From: Microvirga ossetica
Lineage (GTDB): Bacteria > Pseudomonadota > Alphaproteobacteria > Rhizobiales > Beijerinckiaceae
Direction: 5' to 3'
NCBI RefSeq assembly: GCF_002741015.1
Contig: NZ_CP016617.1
Location: 930,001-994,000, forward strand
DNA: 64,000 nt
Shown here: positions 26,125-34,541 of the stretch, in pieces
How the letters are laid out: every line of letters begins with the position of its first letter
How positions within the stretch are numbered: position 1 is the stretch's first letter
Program-made: the position numbers and the translations under genes
Notes under the pieces: generated by a model
Told to the model about the DNA's origin: nothing
Databases searched by the model: none
Seen by the model: the letters and a program-made list of their open reading frames with translations, nothing else

Positions 26125-27036
26125 ATGACCAAGACCATCACGTGTCTCTACCAGGATCAACAGAAAGCCAGCGAGATCGTCAGCCACCTCGAGCAGGCCG
26201 GCATCTCGCGCGGTGACATCAGCTTCTACTCGACACCCTCCGACGATCTCATCGACGATCTGGAAAATGACGGCGTGCCGCGCACTGATGCCCATGCCTA
26301 CGCAGAGGGCGTACGCCGCGGAGGGTCGTTGGTCGCGGTCGAATGCGACGATGACGAGGTCGACCGGGTGATCGGCATTCTGGATGATGACGGCGTACTG
26401 GACCTCGACGAGCAGCAGACCTCCTGGCGCTCGGAAGGGTGGCAGGGCTACGACGCCTCGACCTCCGGCAGCACGACTGGTGGCCTTGGCACCGCGGCAG
26501 CCGGGCTGGCCGGCAGCCTCACCGGATCCTCCGGCACAACCCGGACGGAGATGGGCGCTGGTGAGGACGTGACCGGATCAGCGGACATGACCCGCGCCCG
26601 GACAGACACCGCGGGCGTGAGTGGACGCGACGAGGTCATCCCGATCGCCGAGGAGGAACTGCACGTCGGCAAGCGCGAGGTCGGCCACGGCCGGGTGCGC
26701 ATTCAGTCCCGTGTGGTTGAGCGGCCGGTGCAGGAGCAAGTCAGCCTGCGCGAGGAGCACATCGAGGTCGAGCGCCGTCCCGTGTCTGGCACGACACAGG
26801 CAGGCAAGATCAGCGGCGACCCGTTCCAGGAGCGCACCATCGAGGTAGAGGAGCGCAGCGAGGAGGCGGTGGTCTCCAAGGAGGCGCGCGTGGTCGAGGA
26901 AGTGGTGGTCCGCAAGGACGTGGAGCGGCGCACTGAGACCGTGTCCGACACCGTGCGCCGCACCGAAGTGGATGTCGAGGACGAGCGCAACGTCCGTGGC
27001 ACCGGCACCACAGGCTCAACCGACGGCAAGCGCTGA
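26125..27036 (+). CDS. DUF2382 (YsnF/AvaK-type) stress protein
   Basis: A 303-aa acidic protein. The N-terminal 90 residues form a ferredoxin-like general-stress domain (TITCLYQDQQKASEIVSHLE, GVRRGGSLVAVECDDDEVDR). A low-complexity Ser/Gly/Thr linker follows, then a DUF2382 domain (IPIAEEELHVGKREVGHGRV, REEHIEVERRPVSG) and a heptad-rich acidic/basic C-terminus (ARVVEEVVVRKDVERRTETV). A strong AGGAGG precedes the ATG. Such proteins are abundant under desiccation or salt stress in other bacteria. It is convergent with a second DUF2382 gene; a perfect hairpin separates them. Confidence 0.88.
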   Translation: MTKTITCLYQDQQKASEIVSHLEQAGISRGDISFYSTPSDDLIDDLENDGVPRTDAHAYAEGVRRGGSLVAVECDDDEVDRVIGILDDDGVLDLDEQQTSWRSEGWQGYDASTSGSTTGGLGTAAAGLAGSLTGSSGTTRTEMGAGEDVTGSADMTRARTDTAGVSGRDEVIPIAEEELHVGKREVGHGRVRIQSRVVERPVQEQVSLREEHIEVERRPVSGTTQAGKISGDPFQERTIEVEERSEEAVVSKEARVVEEVVVRKDVERRTETVSDTVRRTEVDVEDERNVRGTGTTGSTDGKR

Positions 27037-27048
27037 TCCCGCTTCAGT

Positions 27049-27075
27049 CGAAGCCCGGCGCGACGCCGGGCTTCG
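27049..27075. terminator. Perfect 12-bp hairpin between convergent genes
   Basis: CGAAGCCCGGCG at 27049-27060, loop CGA, CGCCGGGCTTCG at 27064-27075. It probably ends transcription from both DUF2382 genes, although no long T run follows. Confidence 0.65.
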
Positions 27076-27110
27076 ACACGCTTGCTGAACTATGTGAGGG
27101 CTTGCCCGGT

Positions 27111-27590
27111 TTATCTGTCAGGAGCTTGATCGTCAGGATCAAGCCGCTCGATGACGGCGCGCTGCTTGCGCAAGGTGACCGGCACTTCGACGGCTTCGGT
27201 CTCAATGCGGCGCCGGATGTGCAATTCCTCCTTGAGCACGAGGCGCTTCTCGACGACGAGCACTTCCTCGACGATCGGTAGAATCGTCACATCGCCGTCG
27301 GTTCTGATCGCGGGTGCGGTCTCGACCACCTTGTCGATGGGCACTCGGGTGACCTCGACGCTCTCGCGCTGCACCTCCGCATGAGCGAGCTCCTCGACGG
27401 TGTCGGTGAGCGTCTGCACGCGCACGCGTCCAGTCACGACCTGCCGCTTCGCGATGGTCGCGATCTCCTCGGCGAGCGGAACGACCTCCTCGGACGTCGT
27501 GTGGGCGCCGCTTATCGGCGCATCGTTCAGACTCGGCACAGGCTCAGCATCGTGTGGCGGTACGCTCGAAGGGTGAGTTGGGTCGCCCAT
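27111..27590 (-). CDS. DUF2382 domain-containing protein, short form
   Basis: A 159-aa protein starting MGDPTHPSSV at 27590. The DUF2382 core is VVPLAEEIATIAKRQVVTGR, VRVQTLTDTVEELAHAEVQR, VEVTRVPIDKVVETAPAIRT and VLVVEKRLVLKEELHIRRRI. It lacks the N-terminal stress domain of the convergent homologue. ATG 27590 is favoured because an exact EcfG-type promoter lies 26 nt upstream; a longer frame to 27731 would include that promoter and is not family-like. Probably stress-induced and cytosolic. Confidence 0.87.
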   Translation of the reverse strand: MGDPTHPSSVPPHDAEPVPSLNDAPISGAHTTSEEVVPLAEEIATIAKRQVVTGRVRVQTLTDTVEELAHAEVQRESVEVTRVPIDKVVETAPAIRTDGDVTILPIVEEVLVVEKRLVLKEELHIRRRIETEAVEVPVTLRKQRAVIERLDPDDQAPDR

Positions 27591-27615
27591 AGCTGCTCTC
27601 TGGTAAGCGAGGACC

Positions 27616-27640
27616 AACGGGCGTTCGCCCCAGGGGTTCC
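27616..27640 (-). promoter_or_regulatory. EcfG-type (general stress) promoter
   Basis: Minus strand GGAAC at 27640-27636, 16-nt spacer, CGTT at 27619-27616: an exact match, 25 nt before the DUF2382 start. Confidence 0.7.
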
Positions 27641-27766
27641 TTGCGCCTGAACTCCGCGCAATCTTGGCGGCAAGCGCGACAAATCCTTCACCCGCAAGGC
27701 AATTCGTCTGTCTGCGCTGAACCATTTCCACACCGGGGGGTTGGCCCGCGAACAGGAGGTCTCACC

Positions 27767-27850
27767 ATGACCGACGCCCATCATCCCGACACCCCGCGCA
27801 ATCGCGGCGACACTGATGCTCCGCACAACTCCGAGGGTATCGTCTGTTGA
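27767..27850 (+). CDS. Possible 27-aa peptide
   Basis: A strong AGGAGGT lies six bases before an ATG that opens MTDAHHPDTPRNRGDTDAPH and ends after seven more residues. The peptide is polar with no motif. Upstream, TGAAC, 16 nt and GGTT form a poor EcfG-like promoter. It could be a small stress peptide or the stub of a lost gene. The ribosome binding site is the only real support. Confidence 0.3.
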   Translation: MTDAHHPDTPRNRGDTDAPHNSEGIVC

Positions 27851-28261
27851 GCTCGTGTTGGCCGTCACAGCGGACTCCCCCAAACCGGATCTGGTCCGTG
27901 ATGGTGGCTCAGCACCCGATGCCGACGCCACAATCCCCATAACATCCGCAGCGCCTGCGCGGTGGGCCGCGGTTTCCTCCTTTGAGGCTTATCGAACGCC
28001 TGCCGCTCGTGCGGCGGCTCCGTTCCGCCGCGGCAGGCATCCAACAAGCCTTAACAAAACCGGTCCATCGGAATGGCTGAGTGCAGGTTAGCTCATCGCG
28101 CAATTGCAGACGTTCGTCTGCCCAGCTCAAAGTGAGTCTGGACTGTCGCAGGTTGCCCGAAGTTCGTCTGCTGTTACCCGTGGCGTTACCCGAAAGAAAA
28201 TCGGGCGAGCCGCTGCAGACACGAGAAGATCATAAAACCCTCGCCGGTTAAGGGTTTGAGG
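27851..28261. other. Intergenic region, nothing recognised
   Basis: About 410 bp with no supported gene. It ends at the tRNA fragment. Confidence 0.35.
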
Positions 28262-28315
28262 TGGTGAGCGCGCTGGGACTCGAACCCAGGACCCTCTGAT
28301 TAAAAGACAGGAGCT
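28262..28315 (-). tRNA. 3' fragment of a tRNA-Lys(TTT) gene (probable attachment-site remnant)
   Basis: On the minus strand CTGTCTTTTAATCAG is the lysine anticodon arm (anticodon TTT), followed by AGGGTC, the T arm with GGTTCGAGTCCC, a 3' acceptor strand GCGCGCTCA and an encoded CCA at 28264-28262. The 5' half (acceptor and D arm) is missing; sequence beyond 28315 is unrelated. A 3' tRNA half is what integrases of genomic islands leave as the duplicated attachment site, so this is probably an old att site. It is not a functional tRNA. Confidence 0.75.
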
Positions 28316-28454
28316 CTTTCGGCTTCTCCTGCCTAGGGCCTGCCGGGGCTCCGGCGGCGCAAAGCTGACTGTTCTTGAGCACACGTGCCGGTCCAAGGAT
28401 CTTTTCCGTGACCTTCCTCATTGGGAGACAAGACACAGGCACAGAGCGAACGCC

Positions 28455-29732
28455 ATGAGCGGCATTGGCACAGCGAAGCAGTGGCTGGGAGCGATCACCC
28501 GGATCTCGGGCCTCATCGCTCGGCCTGTGCATGAGGCGCAGGGCGAAAGTGGTGTGGTCATCCAGCCCTACCGCGGCTATGGATCCCGCTTCGAGGTGTT
28601 CCTGATCGGCCGGGTGTTCCGGCAGTCGAGACCTCCCTCAGAGACCAGACGGGACAACCTCCTTGCTGACCTGCGCGATATTGGCCGGCGCATTGCCCGC
28701 CGTGCCGTTCCCAATGCGGGCGGAACAGCCCGGTTCTATGGGACGGAAGAGCCCTTCACCACTGACAAGGACGGCTATTTCCGGGTCCATCTCTCCCCTC
28801 CCCTGCCGCCACCGCTCGATCGCTTGTGGCACACGATGGATCTGGCTCTGGAGCAGCCCCAGGTGGTTCAGGCGCAAGCGCAGATCTTCATTCCACCGGC
28901 CAGTTGCCGCTATGTGGTCATCAGCGACATCGATGACACCATCATGTACACCGGGGTCGCCAACAGGCTCAGGATGCTGTGGCGCCTGTTCGTCGAAGAT
29001 GCCCAGAGCCGGGTGGCTTTTCCGGGGGCCGGCGCCTTGTACCGGGCGTTGCACGCTGGCATCTCCGGTCATCAGCAAAACCCCATGCTCTATGTCTCGC
29101 GAGCACCTTGGGGCATCTACGAGGTGCTGGAGGAATTCTTCGATCTGCATGGCATCCCGATCGGCCCGATCCTGTTTTTGCGCGAATGGGGCGTTTCCTG
29201 GAAAAGTCCGCTGCCACGCAAGGCCGAGGACCACAAGCGTGAGCTGATCCACAACATGCTGGCGCTCTACAGCGAGCTGCCCTTCGTGCTGATCGGCGAC
29301 AGCGGTCAGCATGATCCTGAGATCTACCGCCAGATCGTTGACGAGCATCCCGGCCGGGTGCTTGCAGTCTACATTCGCAACGTCTCCCGGGATCGCAAAA
29401 GGATCAAGGAGATCGAGGATCTCGCCAAGGTTGTTGCGGGTGCGGGCAGCAGTCTGGTCCTGGCGGCTGACAGTATGGCGATGGCCGAGCACGCGGTCAG
29501 CCTTGGCCTGGTTGCTCCAACAACGCTCTCCGCGGTCAGGAATGAGAAAGCGGCGGCCGCCGACACGGCGCGGCCGCCAGTGACCTATGGCATTCAGCGT
29601 GCCACACCGGCTGCAACAGCAGACGCCGTGTCGCAGGGTGACTTGCAGCATCTGGTCGAGACCGGATCGGAGGCCGTGCCGCCAAGCGTCATCGTCGAGC
29701 CAAAAACCCGCCAGCCTTTCAACGAACCCTAG
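28455..29732 (+). CDS. App1-like phosphatidate phosphatase (DUF2183)
   Basis: A 425-aa HAD-type protein. After an N-terminal beta-rich region (VVIQPYRGYGSRFEVFLIGR), the catalytic DxDxT motif is at residues 158-162 (VVISDIDDTIMYTG), followed by LYVSRAPWGIYEVLEEFFDL, the lysine region HKRELIHNMLALYSELPFVL and IGDSGQHDPEIY. This matches the yeast App1 and bacterial DUF2183 family, which dephosphorylates phosphatidic acid. No signal peptide or membrane helix. The last 80 residues are low-complexity. It is monocistronic. No EcfG motif was seen upstream. Confidence 0.88.
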   Translation: MSGIGTAKQWLGAITRISGLIARPVHEAQGESGVVIQPYRGYGSRFEVFLIGRVFRQSRPPSETRRDNLLADLRDIGRRIARRAVPNAGGTARFYGTEEPFTTDKDGYFRVHLSPPLPPPLDRLWHTMDLALEQPQVVQAQAQIFIPPASCRYVVISDIDDTIMYTGVANRLRMLWRLFVEDAQSRVAFPGAGALYRALHAGISGHQQNPMLYVSRAPWGIYEVLEEFFDLHGIPIGPILFLREWGVSWKSPLPRKAEDHKRELIHNMLALYSELPFVLIGDSGQHDPEIYRQIVDEHPGRVLAVYIRNVSRDRKRIKEIEDLAKVVAGAGSSLVLAADSMAMAEHAVSLGLVAPTTLSAVRNEKAAAADTARPPVTYGIQRATPAATADAVSQGDLQHLVETGSEAVPPSVIVEPKTRQPFNEP

Positions 29733-29991
29733 CCTAAATTTAATGCCGCCCCCTCAGGTAGCATAGAACTTGGACAGAAAGAGTGCTGGGTCTGAGCGAG
29801 GCCTCTCAGAGCTAACTCCATTCGGTCTCAAATCGGGTAGTATATCGCCATCCCTGTCGTGAATGGCGGATAATGTGATTACTGTCTTTTAGCGACCGGG
29901 CCCTGGTGTCTTCTGCGCCATTCGAAGTCCTAGCTCCCCGGCAAACCATATCGAGATCGCCTATCTCGCTATGGGACCTCCACGAAACGGT
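29733..29991. other. Intergenic region
   Basis: About 260 bp, nothing recognised before the EcfG-type promoter at 29992. Confidence 0.4.
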
Positions 29992-30016
29992 GGAACTTGG
30001 TCCTGTAGACATCGTT
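29992..30016 (+). promoter_or_regulatory. EcfG-type promoter with very short leader
   Basis: GGAAC at 29992-29996, 16-nt spacer, CGTT at 30013-30016: an exact match. The ATG of the hydrolase is only 10 nt after the -10 element, so the transcript would be leaderless or nearly so. Confidence 0.7.
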
Positions 30017-30026
30017 TGTATCAGCC

Positions 30027-30626
30027 ATGACGCCCTTGAGCCCCGCCACGCTTCACCTGTGCATCGACATGCAGCGCCTCTTTTCGACGGAGGGTCCTTG
30101 GCCGAACCCGTGGATGGAGCGCGTCCTGCCGGTCGTTGCCGAGGTTGCGGAGCGAGTTCCCGAGCGCACGGTTTTCACGCGCTTCATTCCGCCTTTTCGA
30201 CCTGAGGACATGCCGGGCACATGGCGCGGCTACTACGAGCGCTGGCGCGAGGCGACCCGTGAGCACCTCGATCCTCGCCTCCTAGAGCTGATGCCGCCGC
30301 TGCAGCGTCTCGTGCCGCCTGCCGTCATTCTAGACAAGCCGGTCTATTCGGCCTTTGCCGGCCATAGGCTGCGCGATCTCGTGAGCGAGCGCGGCATCGA
30401 CACGCTGCTGATCACCGGCTCGGAAACCGACATGTGCGTCCTGGCGACAGTGCTCGGCGCCGTCGATCTCGGCTTGCGCGTCGTGATCGTCACGGACGGC
30501 GTTTGCAGCTCCTCAGACGAGGGCCACGATTCCCTTTTAACGCTTTACTCGAAACGCTTCCGGCATCAGATCGAGACGATCGAGAGCGAAATCCTGTTCG
30601 CACAATGGCCGGCGGAGGAATTATGA
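30027..30626 (+). CDS. Isochorismatase-like cysteine hydrolase
   Basis: A 199-aa protein with the catalytic triad of the family: Asp14 (LCIDMQRLF), Lys104 (VILDKPVYSAF) and Cys137 (TGSETDMCVLATVLGAVDLG). Family members hydrolyse amides such as nicotinamide, N-carbamoyl compounds or isochorismate; the substrate is unknown here. Asp14 must be included, so the start cannot be the later ATG at 30069, and 30027 is the only reasonable choice despite its closeness to the promoter. It is monocistronic and followed by a sulfatase remnant on the other strand. Confidence 0.9.
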   Translation: MTPLSPATLHLCIDMQRLFSTEGPWPNPWMERVLPVVAEVAERVPERTVFTRFIPPFRPEDMPGTWRGYYERWREATREHLDPRLLELMPPLQRLVPPAVILDKPVYSAFAGHRLRDLVSERGIDTLLITGSETDMCVLATVLGAVDLGLRVVIVTDGVCSSSDEGHDSLLTLYSKRFRHQIETIESEILFAQWPAEEL

Positions 30627-30689
30627 AGTTGGGCTCTCTTCGGATCGGGCGATCATCACCAACCAGCAGGGAGTAATCCTTGGGCTCGG

Positions 30690-31007
30690 CACTGGCTATG
30701 ATTAGCTCCCGAAAACCCCTGAGCAATTGGCCGACATGGCCCCCGTGCTCGATCATGCCATCGGTGTACTCATGCCGCTCTGGCCCTGCATGGACGGCTG
30801 CACATGGGTGAAGGCGTGCATTCGGGTGGTGTTTATCCAGCTGATGAACGGCCTGTTGGCCCTAACCTGCCGCTCCATGAAATCCATGGCCGCATTGGTC
30901 TCGTCGTCGATGGTCTCCATCCGCTTGCGGTTCAGCGGACCCGTGCCTTCGATGCGGCCGTCGCGCGAGGTCCTGAGGAGGCCGCGCGGGGAGTTCGCCC
31001 TGACTGA
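30690..31007 (-). pseudogene. Arylsulfatase fragment, truncated by the IS630 element
   Basis: The minus strand reads NSPRGLLRTSRDGRIEGTGP, LNRKRMETIDDETNAAMDFM and RPFISWINTTRMHAFTHV, then after a frameshift near 30760 MIEHGGHVGQLLRGF. This order (GRIEDTGPL, KRMET.DDE, F..W.N.TRMH, DGM.EHD.HVG.LL) is that of the central part of sulfatases of the arylsulfatase A type. The catalytic CxPSR segment is missing on the far side of the IS630 end at 31009, and the C-terminus is lost. Non-functional. Confidence 0.75.
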
Positions 31008-32087
31008 TACCAGTCGACGCGAAGGCTGACTCATTCGGGGTTTTCAAACTAGCGCGGGTCTGACTCCATGGTGGTGACCAGGAGGTTCGCCATGCGCCCA
31101 GGGATCGAGCTTCGCACGGACTATGATGCAGCCCGGCTTCGGGCTTTGGCCAGAGGAGCCCGCAATGCAGGACAAAGCCGGCGGCTGCTGGCGCTGGCCG
31201 AGATCTATGAGGGCGGCTCGCGGACCAAGGCGGCACGGGTCGGTGGTGTCGGGCTGCAGACGGTGCGGGACTGGGTGGTGCGGTTCAACGCCCATGGACC
31301 CGAAGCCCTGATCGATGGCACGGCACCAGGCAATGCCTGCAAGCTCCAGGCCTGCCACCGCGAGGCCTTGCTGGCCCTGGTGGAGCAGGGTCCTATTCCA
31401 GCCGCCCATGGCGTGGTGCGTTGGCGGCTGAAGGATCTGGTGCAGTGGGTCTGGGACGAGTTCCGGATCGGAGTGAGCGAGACGACGCTGGGCCGTGAAC
31501 TGCGGATGCTCGGCTATCGCAAGCTCTCGGCCCGCCCGCGCCATCATGCCAAGAGCGACGCCGCGGAGGCGGTTTTTAAAAAGAGTTTCCCGCGCGAGTG
31601 GCGGAAATCGCCTCCAACGAGGCCGATGGCAAGCCGCTCGAGATCTGGTTTGCCGACGAGGCGCGGATCGGCCAGAAGAACAAGATCACCCGGCGTTGGG
31701 CCCGGCGCGGCACGCGCCCGTCGGCGCCGCGGGATCTGCGAACCGCCTCGACGTACATCTTCGGCGCGATCTGTCCGGCTCAAGGAAAAGCAGCCGGCCT
31801 CGTGCTGCCGCGTTGCACCACCGAAGCCATGGCGCTGCATCTGGCCGAGATCGCGCAGGCGGTGGCTCCAGGTGCTCATGCGGTGCTGCTGCTCGATCAG
31901 GCTGGCTGGCACGTCTCGCGCAAGCTGAAGGTGCCATCGAACATCACGCTTCTCCCGCTGCCGGCGAAAGCGCCTAAGCTGAACCCGGTCGAGAACATCT
32001 CGCAATTTATGAGGGAGAACTGGATCTCGAACCGGGTGTTCACGTCCTACACGGACATTCTCGATCACTGCTGCGAGGCCTGGAACG

Positions 32088-32471
32088 ACAGCGTCAGTTG
32101 ATACCCCCTTCCACAACCCGGCGGATCGGGATTCGATTGAGATCGAGGTCACTGATTCGCGGCACCCGCTCTTCGGCCGCCGGTTCCTGCTGGTCTCGGT
32201 GAGCGCGCGCCGGCATGACGGCCACGCTCTCGTCGCCTATCGGGACCGCGTGGTGCTGAAGCTTCCGATCGGAGCGACGAGCCTTGCTCCACGGCCGTCG
32301 TGTGAGCCGCCGTGCAAGCTGACACGTGAGGCACTGGAGGAACTGATCGCCCTGGCCGACGAGTGCGGGGTGGCGCCATGCCCATGCGACCCGAACGCGT
32401 CTGGAGACGCTTGCCCGACGAACTCCGCGCCGCGATCGCCGAAGACGTCGCCGCCATCCTCACAGAGGTGA
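32088..32471 (+). CDS. DUF5372-like protein; lacks a start codon in the integrated form
   Basis: The frame reads FHNPADRDSIEIEVTDSRHP, LFGRRFLLVSVSARRHDGHA and LVAYRDRVVLKLPIGATSLA. The HPLFGRRF...VS pattern is typical of DUF5372 proteins found just before serine recombinases. No ATG, GTG or TTG with a ribosome site lies before the conserved part in the integrated copy; the first GTG (32199) is inside it. If the element ends are joined with one GAAC, ATG at 34555 gives MRDRT and then this frame, making a 132-aa protein with GGAGGG at -14. Function unknown; perhaps a recombination partner. Confidence 0.7.
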   Translation, partial: TASVDTPFHNPADRDSIEIEVTDSRHPLFGRRFLLVSVSARRHDGHALVAYRDRVVLKLPIGATSLAPRPSCEPPCKLTREALEELIALADECGVAPCPCDPNASGDACPTNSAPRSPKTSPPSSQR

Positions 32472-32626
32472 TCTATGAGATCGGAACTTATCACCGACCG
32501 GCATCTGGCCCGCCACGCGGTCATCTACATCCGCCAGTCCAGTCCGCACCAGGTGCTGAGCAATCAGGAGAGTCTGCGCCTGCAGTACGATCTACGTCGG
32601 CGCGCGCTCGGCCTCGGGTGGCGTGA
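32378..32626 (+). CDS. Small protein overlapping the recombinase start
   Basis: The frame MPMRPERVWRRLPDELRAAI continues AEDVAAILTEVIYEIGTYHR and ends with HLHPPVQSA and a basic tail. It overlaps the end of the DUF5372-like gene and the first 150 bp of the recombinase in a different frame. I recall similar helical proteins of about 60-100 aa (LP..L...I...LA.VL.EM) between DUF5372 and recombinase genes in rhizobia, which supports it despite the overlap. Function unknown. Confidence 0.5.
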   Translation: MPMRPERVWRRLPDELRAAIAEDVAAILTEVIYEIGTYHRPASGPPRGHLHPPVQSAPGAEQSGESAPAVRSTSARARPRVA

Positions 32627-34541
32627 GGAGGACGTCGAGATCATCGATGCCGACCTCGGGCTGAGCGGCGCAGCCGCTGTCCACCGCGAGGGCTTCAAGG
32701 ACCTGATCGCACGCGTTACGCTCGGCCAGGTTGGCATCGTGCTCTCCTCCGAGGTGACGCGCCTGACCCGAAACTGTTCGGACTGGTACCCACTGCTCGA
32801 TCTGTGCGGCTACAGGGACTGCCTCATTGCCGACCGCGACGGAGTCTATGATCCGGGCACCGCTAATGGGCGCCTGCTGCTCGGGCTCAAGGGGACCCTC
32901 TCCGAAGTCGAGTTGCACACGATCCGCGCCCGCCTCACGGCTGGTCTCCTGAACAAGGCCGCACGCGGAGAGCTGGCGCTGATCTTGCCGGTCGGCCTCG
33001 TCCGGGAGACTGGCGGTGTGGTGGTCAAGAACCCTGACCGCGAGGTGCAAGCCCGCCTCGATCTGATCTTCACGACCTTCCTGCGGCTCCGCTCGGCCAG
33101 CAAGGTGCTGCACGCCTTCAACGAGCGCGGCCTGAGCATCCCGCGCCGGGGACGGTTCGGCGATACGGTCTGGCGCCCACCCACCGTTGCGGCCATCCTG
33201 CAGGTGCTGAAGAACCCCGCCTACGCCGGCGCTTTTGTCTACGGGCGCACCCGCTCGGTCCGCACAGCGCCCTTAGGCAAAGGCTCGCAAAAGAGGCTCC
33301 CGCGCGAGCAGTGGAGGATCGTCGTGAAGGACCAGTACCCCGCCTATATCAGCTGGGCGACGTTCGAGAAGATCGAGGCCATGCTGCGCGACAATTACGC
33401 TGAGTACGACCGGAACAAGACGCGTGGCGTGCCGCGCGAGGGTGCCGCGCTGCTGCACGGGATGGTTTACTGCGGCGCGTGCGGTCACAAGATGGTGGTC
33501 CAGTACAAGGGCGGCGCCCGGTACATGTGCAACTATCTTCGTCAGCAGCATGGCGTTCCGGTGTGCCAAGTCATCCCGGCCGCGCCGGTCGATGCCGAGG
33601 CCGTGGCGGCTTTCTTCAAGGCCCTCACCCCCGCCGAGTTGGATGCCTACACGCAGGCTGTTTCCCTCCGGCGCGAGGCAGACGCAGCCGGGCTGAAGGC
33701 TCAAGCGCAACAGGTTGAGCGGCTGCGCTACCGGGCGGCGCTGGCCGAACGGCAGTTCGATCAGGTCGATCCAGACAACCGTCTCGTCGCGGCTGAACTC
33801 GAGCGGCGCTGGGAGGAAACGTTGCGTGATTTGCGCCAGGCCGAAGCCGCGCTCGCCGATGCGGCGCCGGAAGAAGGCCGCGTCATCCCGTTCGGTGTCG
33901 GCCCTGATCTCCAAGCCGCGTTTACCGAGGTCGGTCGGCGCCTGCCGGATCTATGGCAGCAACCGGCCCTCACCACGGTGCGCAAGAAGGCGCTGCTGCG
34001 ATGCCTCATCGACAAGGTGGTGATCCACCGTGCCGTCCGGGACACGATCGCCCTACGCCTCGTCTGGCGCGGCGGCGCGACGAGCGAGATCGCGCTGCCA
34101 ATTACGGTTGGCTCGCTCGCTGAACTGTCACGGAGCGGCGAGATGGAAGCCGCCATCGTCGAGCGCGCCCGCGCGGGTGAGAGTGATGCGGCCATCGCCG
34201 CCGCGCTGACCGCCGCCGGACATCGCTCACCTCTGCGCCAGGCGGTCTTGCCGAGCACAGTTCAGGCCATCCGGCTGCGGCACGGCATCCTGCGCGAACG
34301 CCGCCAGTCGCATCCGCGCCGCATCCCCGGCTGCCTGACGGTGTCCCAACTCGCGGCCCAGCTCGGCGTTACGCCGCACTGGATCTATGACCGCATTTAC
34401 AACGGCACGATTGCTATTGAACTGGATGCCAAGACAGGTCTCTATCTGTTCCCGGATGGCCCCACGACCTTGCGCGCGTTCCAAAAGCTCAAAGCCGGCA
34501 AGGTGGACCGCCTCTCTCCCGTCCCTCGGTTGGCTTGTTGA
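32475..34541 (+). CDS. Large serine recombinase (resolvase/invertase N-terminus, recombinase and zinc-ribbon domains)
   Basis: A 688-aa protein. The resolvase catalytic domain spans about residues 14-150, with nucleophile Ser22 in VIYIRQSSPHQ and EVTRLTRN. The recombinase domain (about 185-290) has NERGLSIPRRGRFGD and VLKNPAYAGAFVYGR. The zinc ribbon (about 330-355) has YCGACGHKMV with a second Cys in MCN. A long coiled-coil and a C-terminal helix-turn-helix (LTVSQLAAQLGVTPHWIYDR) follow. Such enzymes integrate and excise through circular intermediates at short core sites. It is the only mobility gene of the 2482-bp element and looks intact. Confidence 0.93.
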   Translation: MRSELITDRHLARHAVIYIRQSSPHQVLSNQESLRLQYDLRRRALGLGWREEDVEIIDADLGLSGAAAVHREGFKDLIARVTLGQVGIVLSSEVTRLTRNCSDWYPLLDLCGYRDCLIADRDGVYDPGTANGRLLLGLKGTLSEVELHTIRARLTAGLLNKAARGELALILPVGLVRETGGVVVKNPDREVQARLDLIFTTFLRLRSASKVLHAFNERGLSIPRRGRFGDTVWRPPTVAAILQVLKNPAYAGAFVYGRTRSVRTAPLGKGSQKRLPREQWRIVVKDQYPAYISWATFEKIEAMLRDNYAEYDRNKTRGVPREGAALLHGMVYCGACGHKMVVQYKGGARYMCNYLRQQHGVPVCQVIPAAPVDAEAVAAFFKALTPAELDAYTQAVSLRREADAAGLKAQAQQVERLRYRAALAERQFDQVDPDNRLVAAELERRWEETLRDLRQAEAALADAAPEEGRVIPFGVGPDLQAAFTEVGRRLPDLWQQPALTTVRKKALLRCLIDKVVIHRAVRDTIALRLVWRGGATSEIALPITVGSLAELSRSGEMEAAIVERARAGESDAAIAAALTAAGHRSPLRQAVLPSTVQAIRLRHGILRERRQSHPRRIPGCLTVSQLAAQLGVTPHWIYDRIYNGTIAIELDAKTGLYLFPDGPTTLRAFQKLKAGKVDRLSPVPRLAC

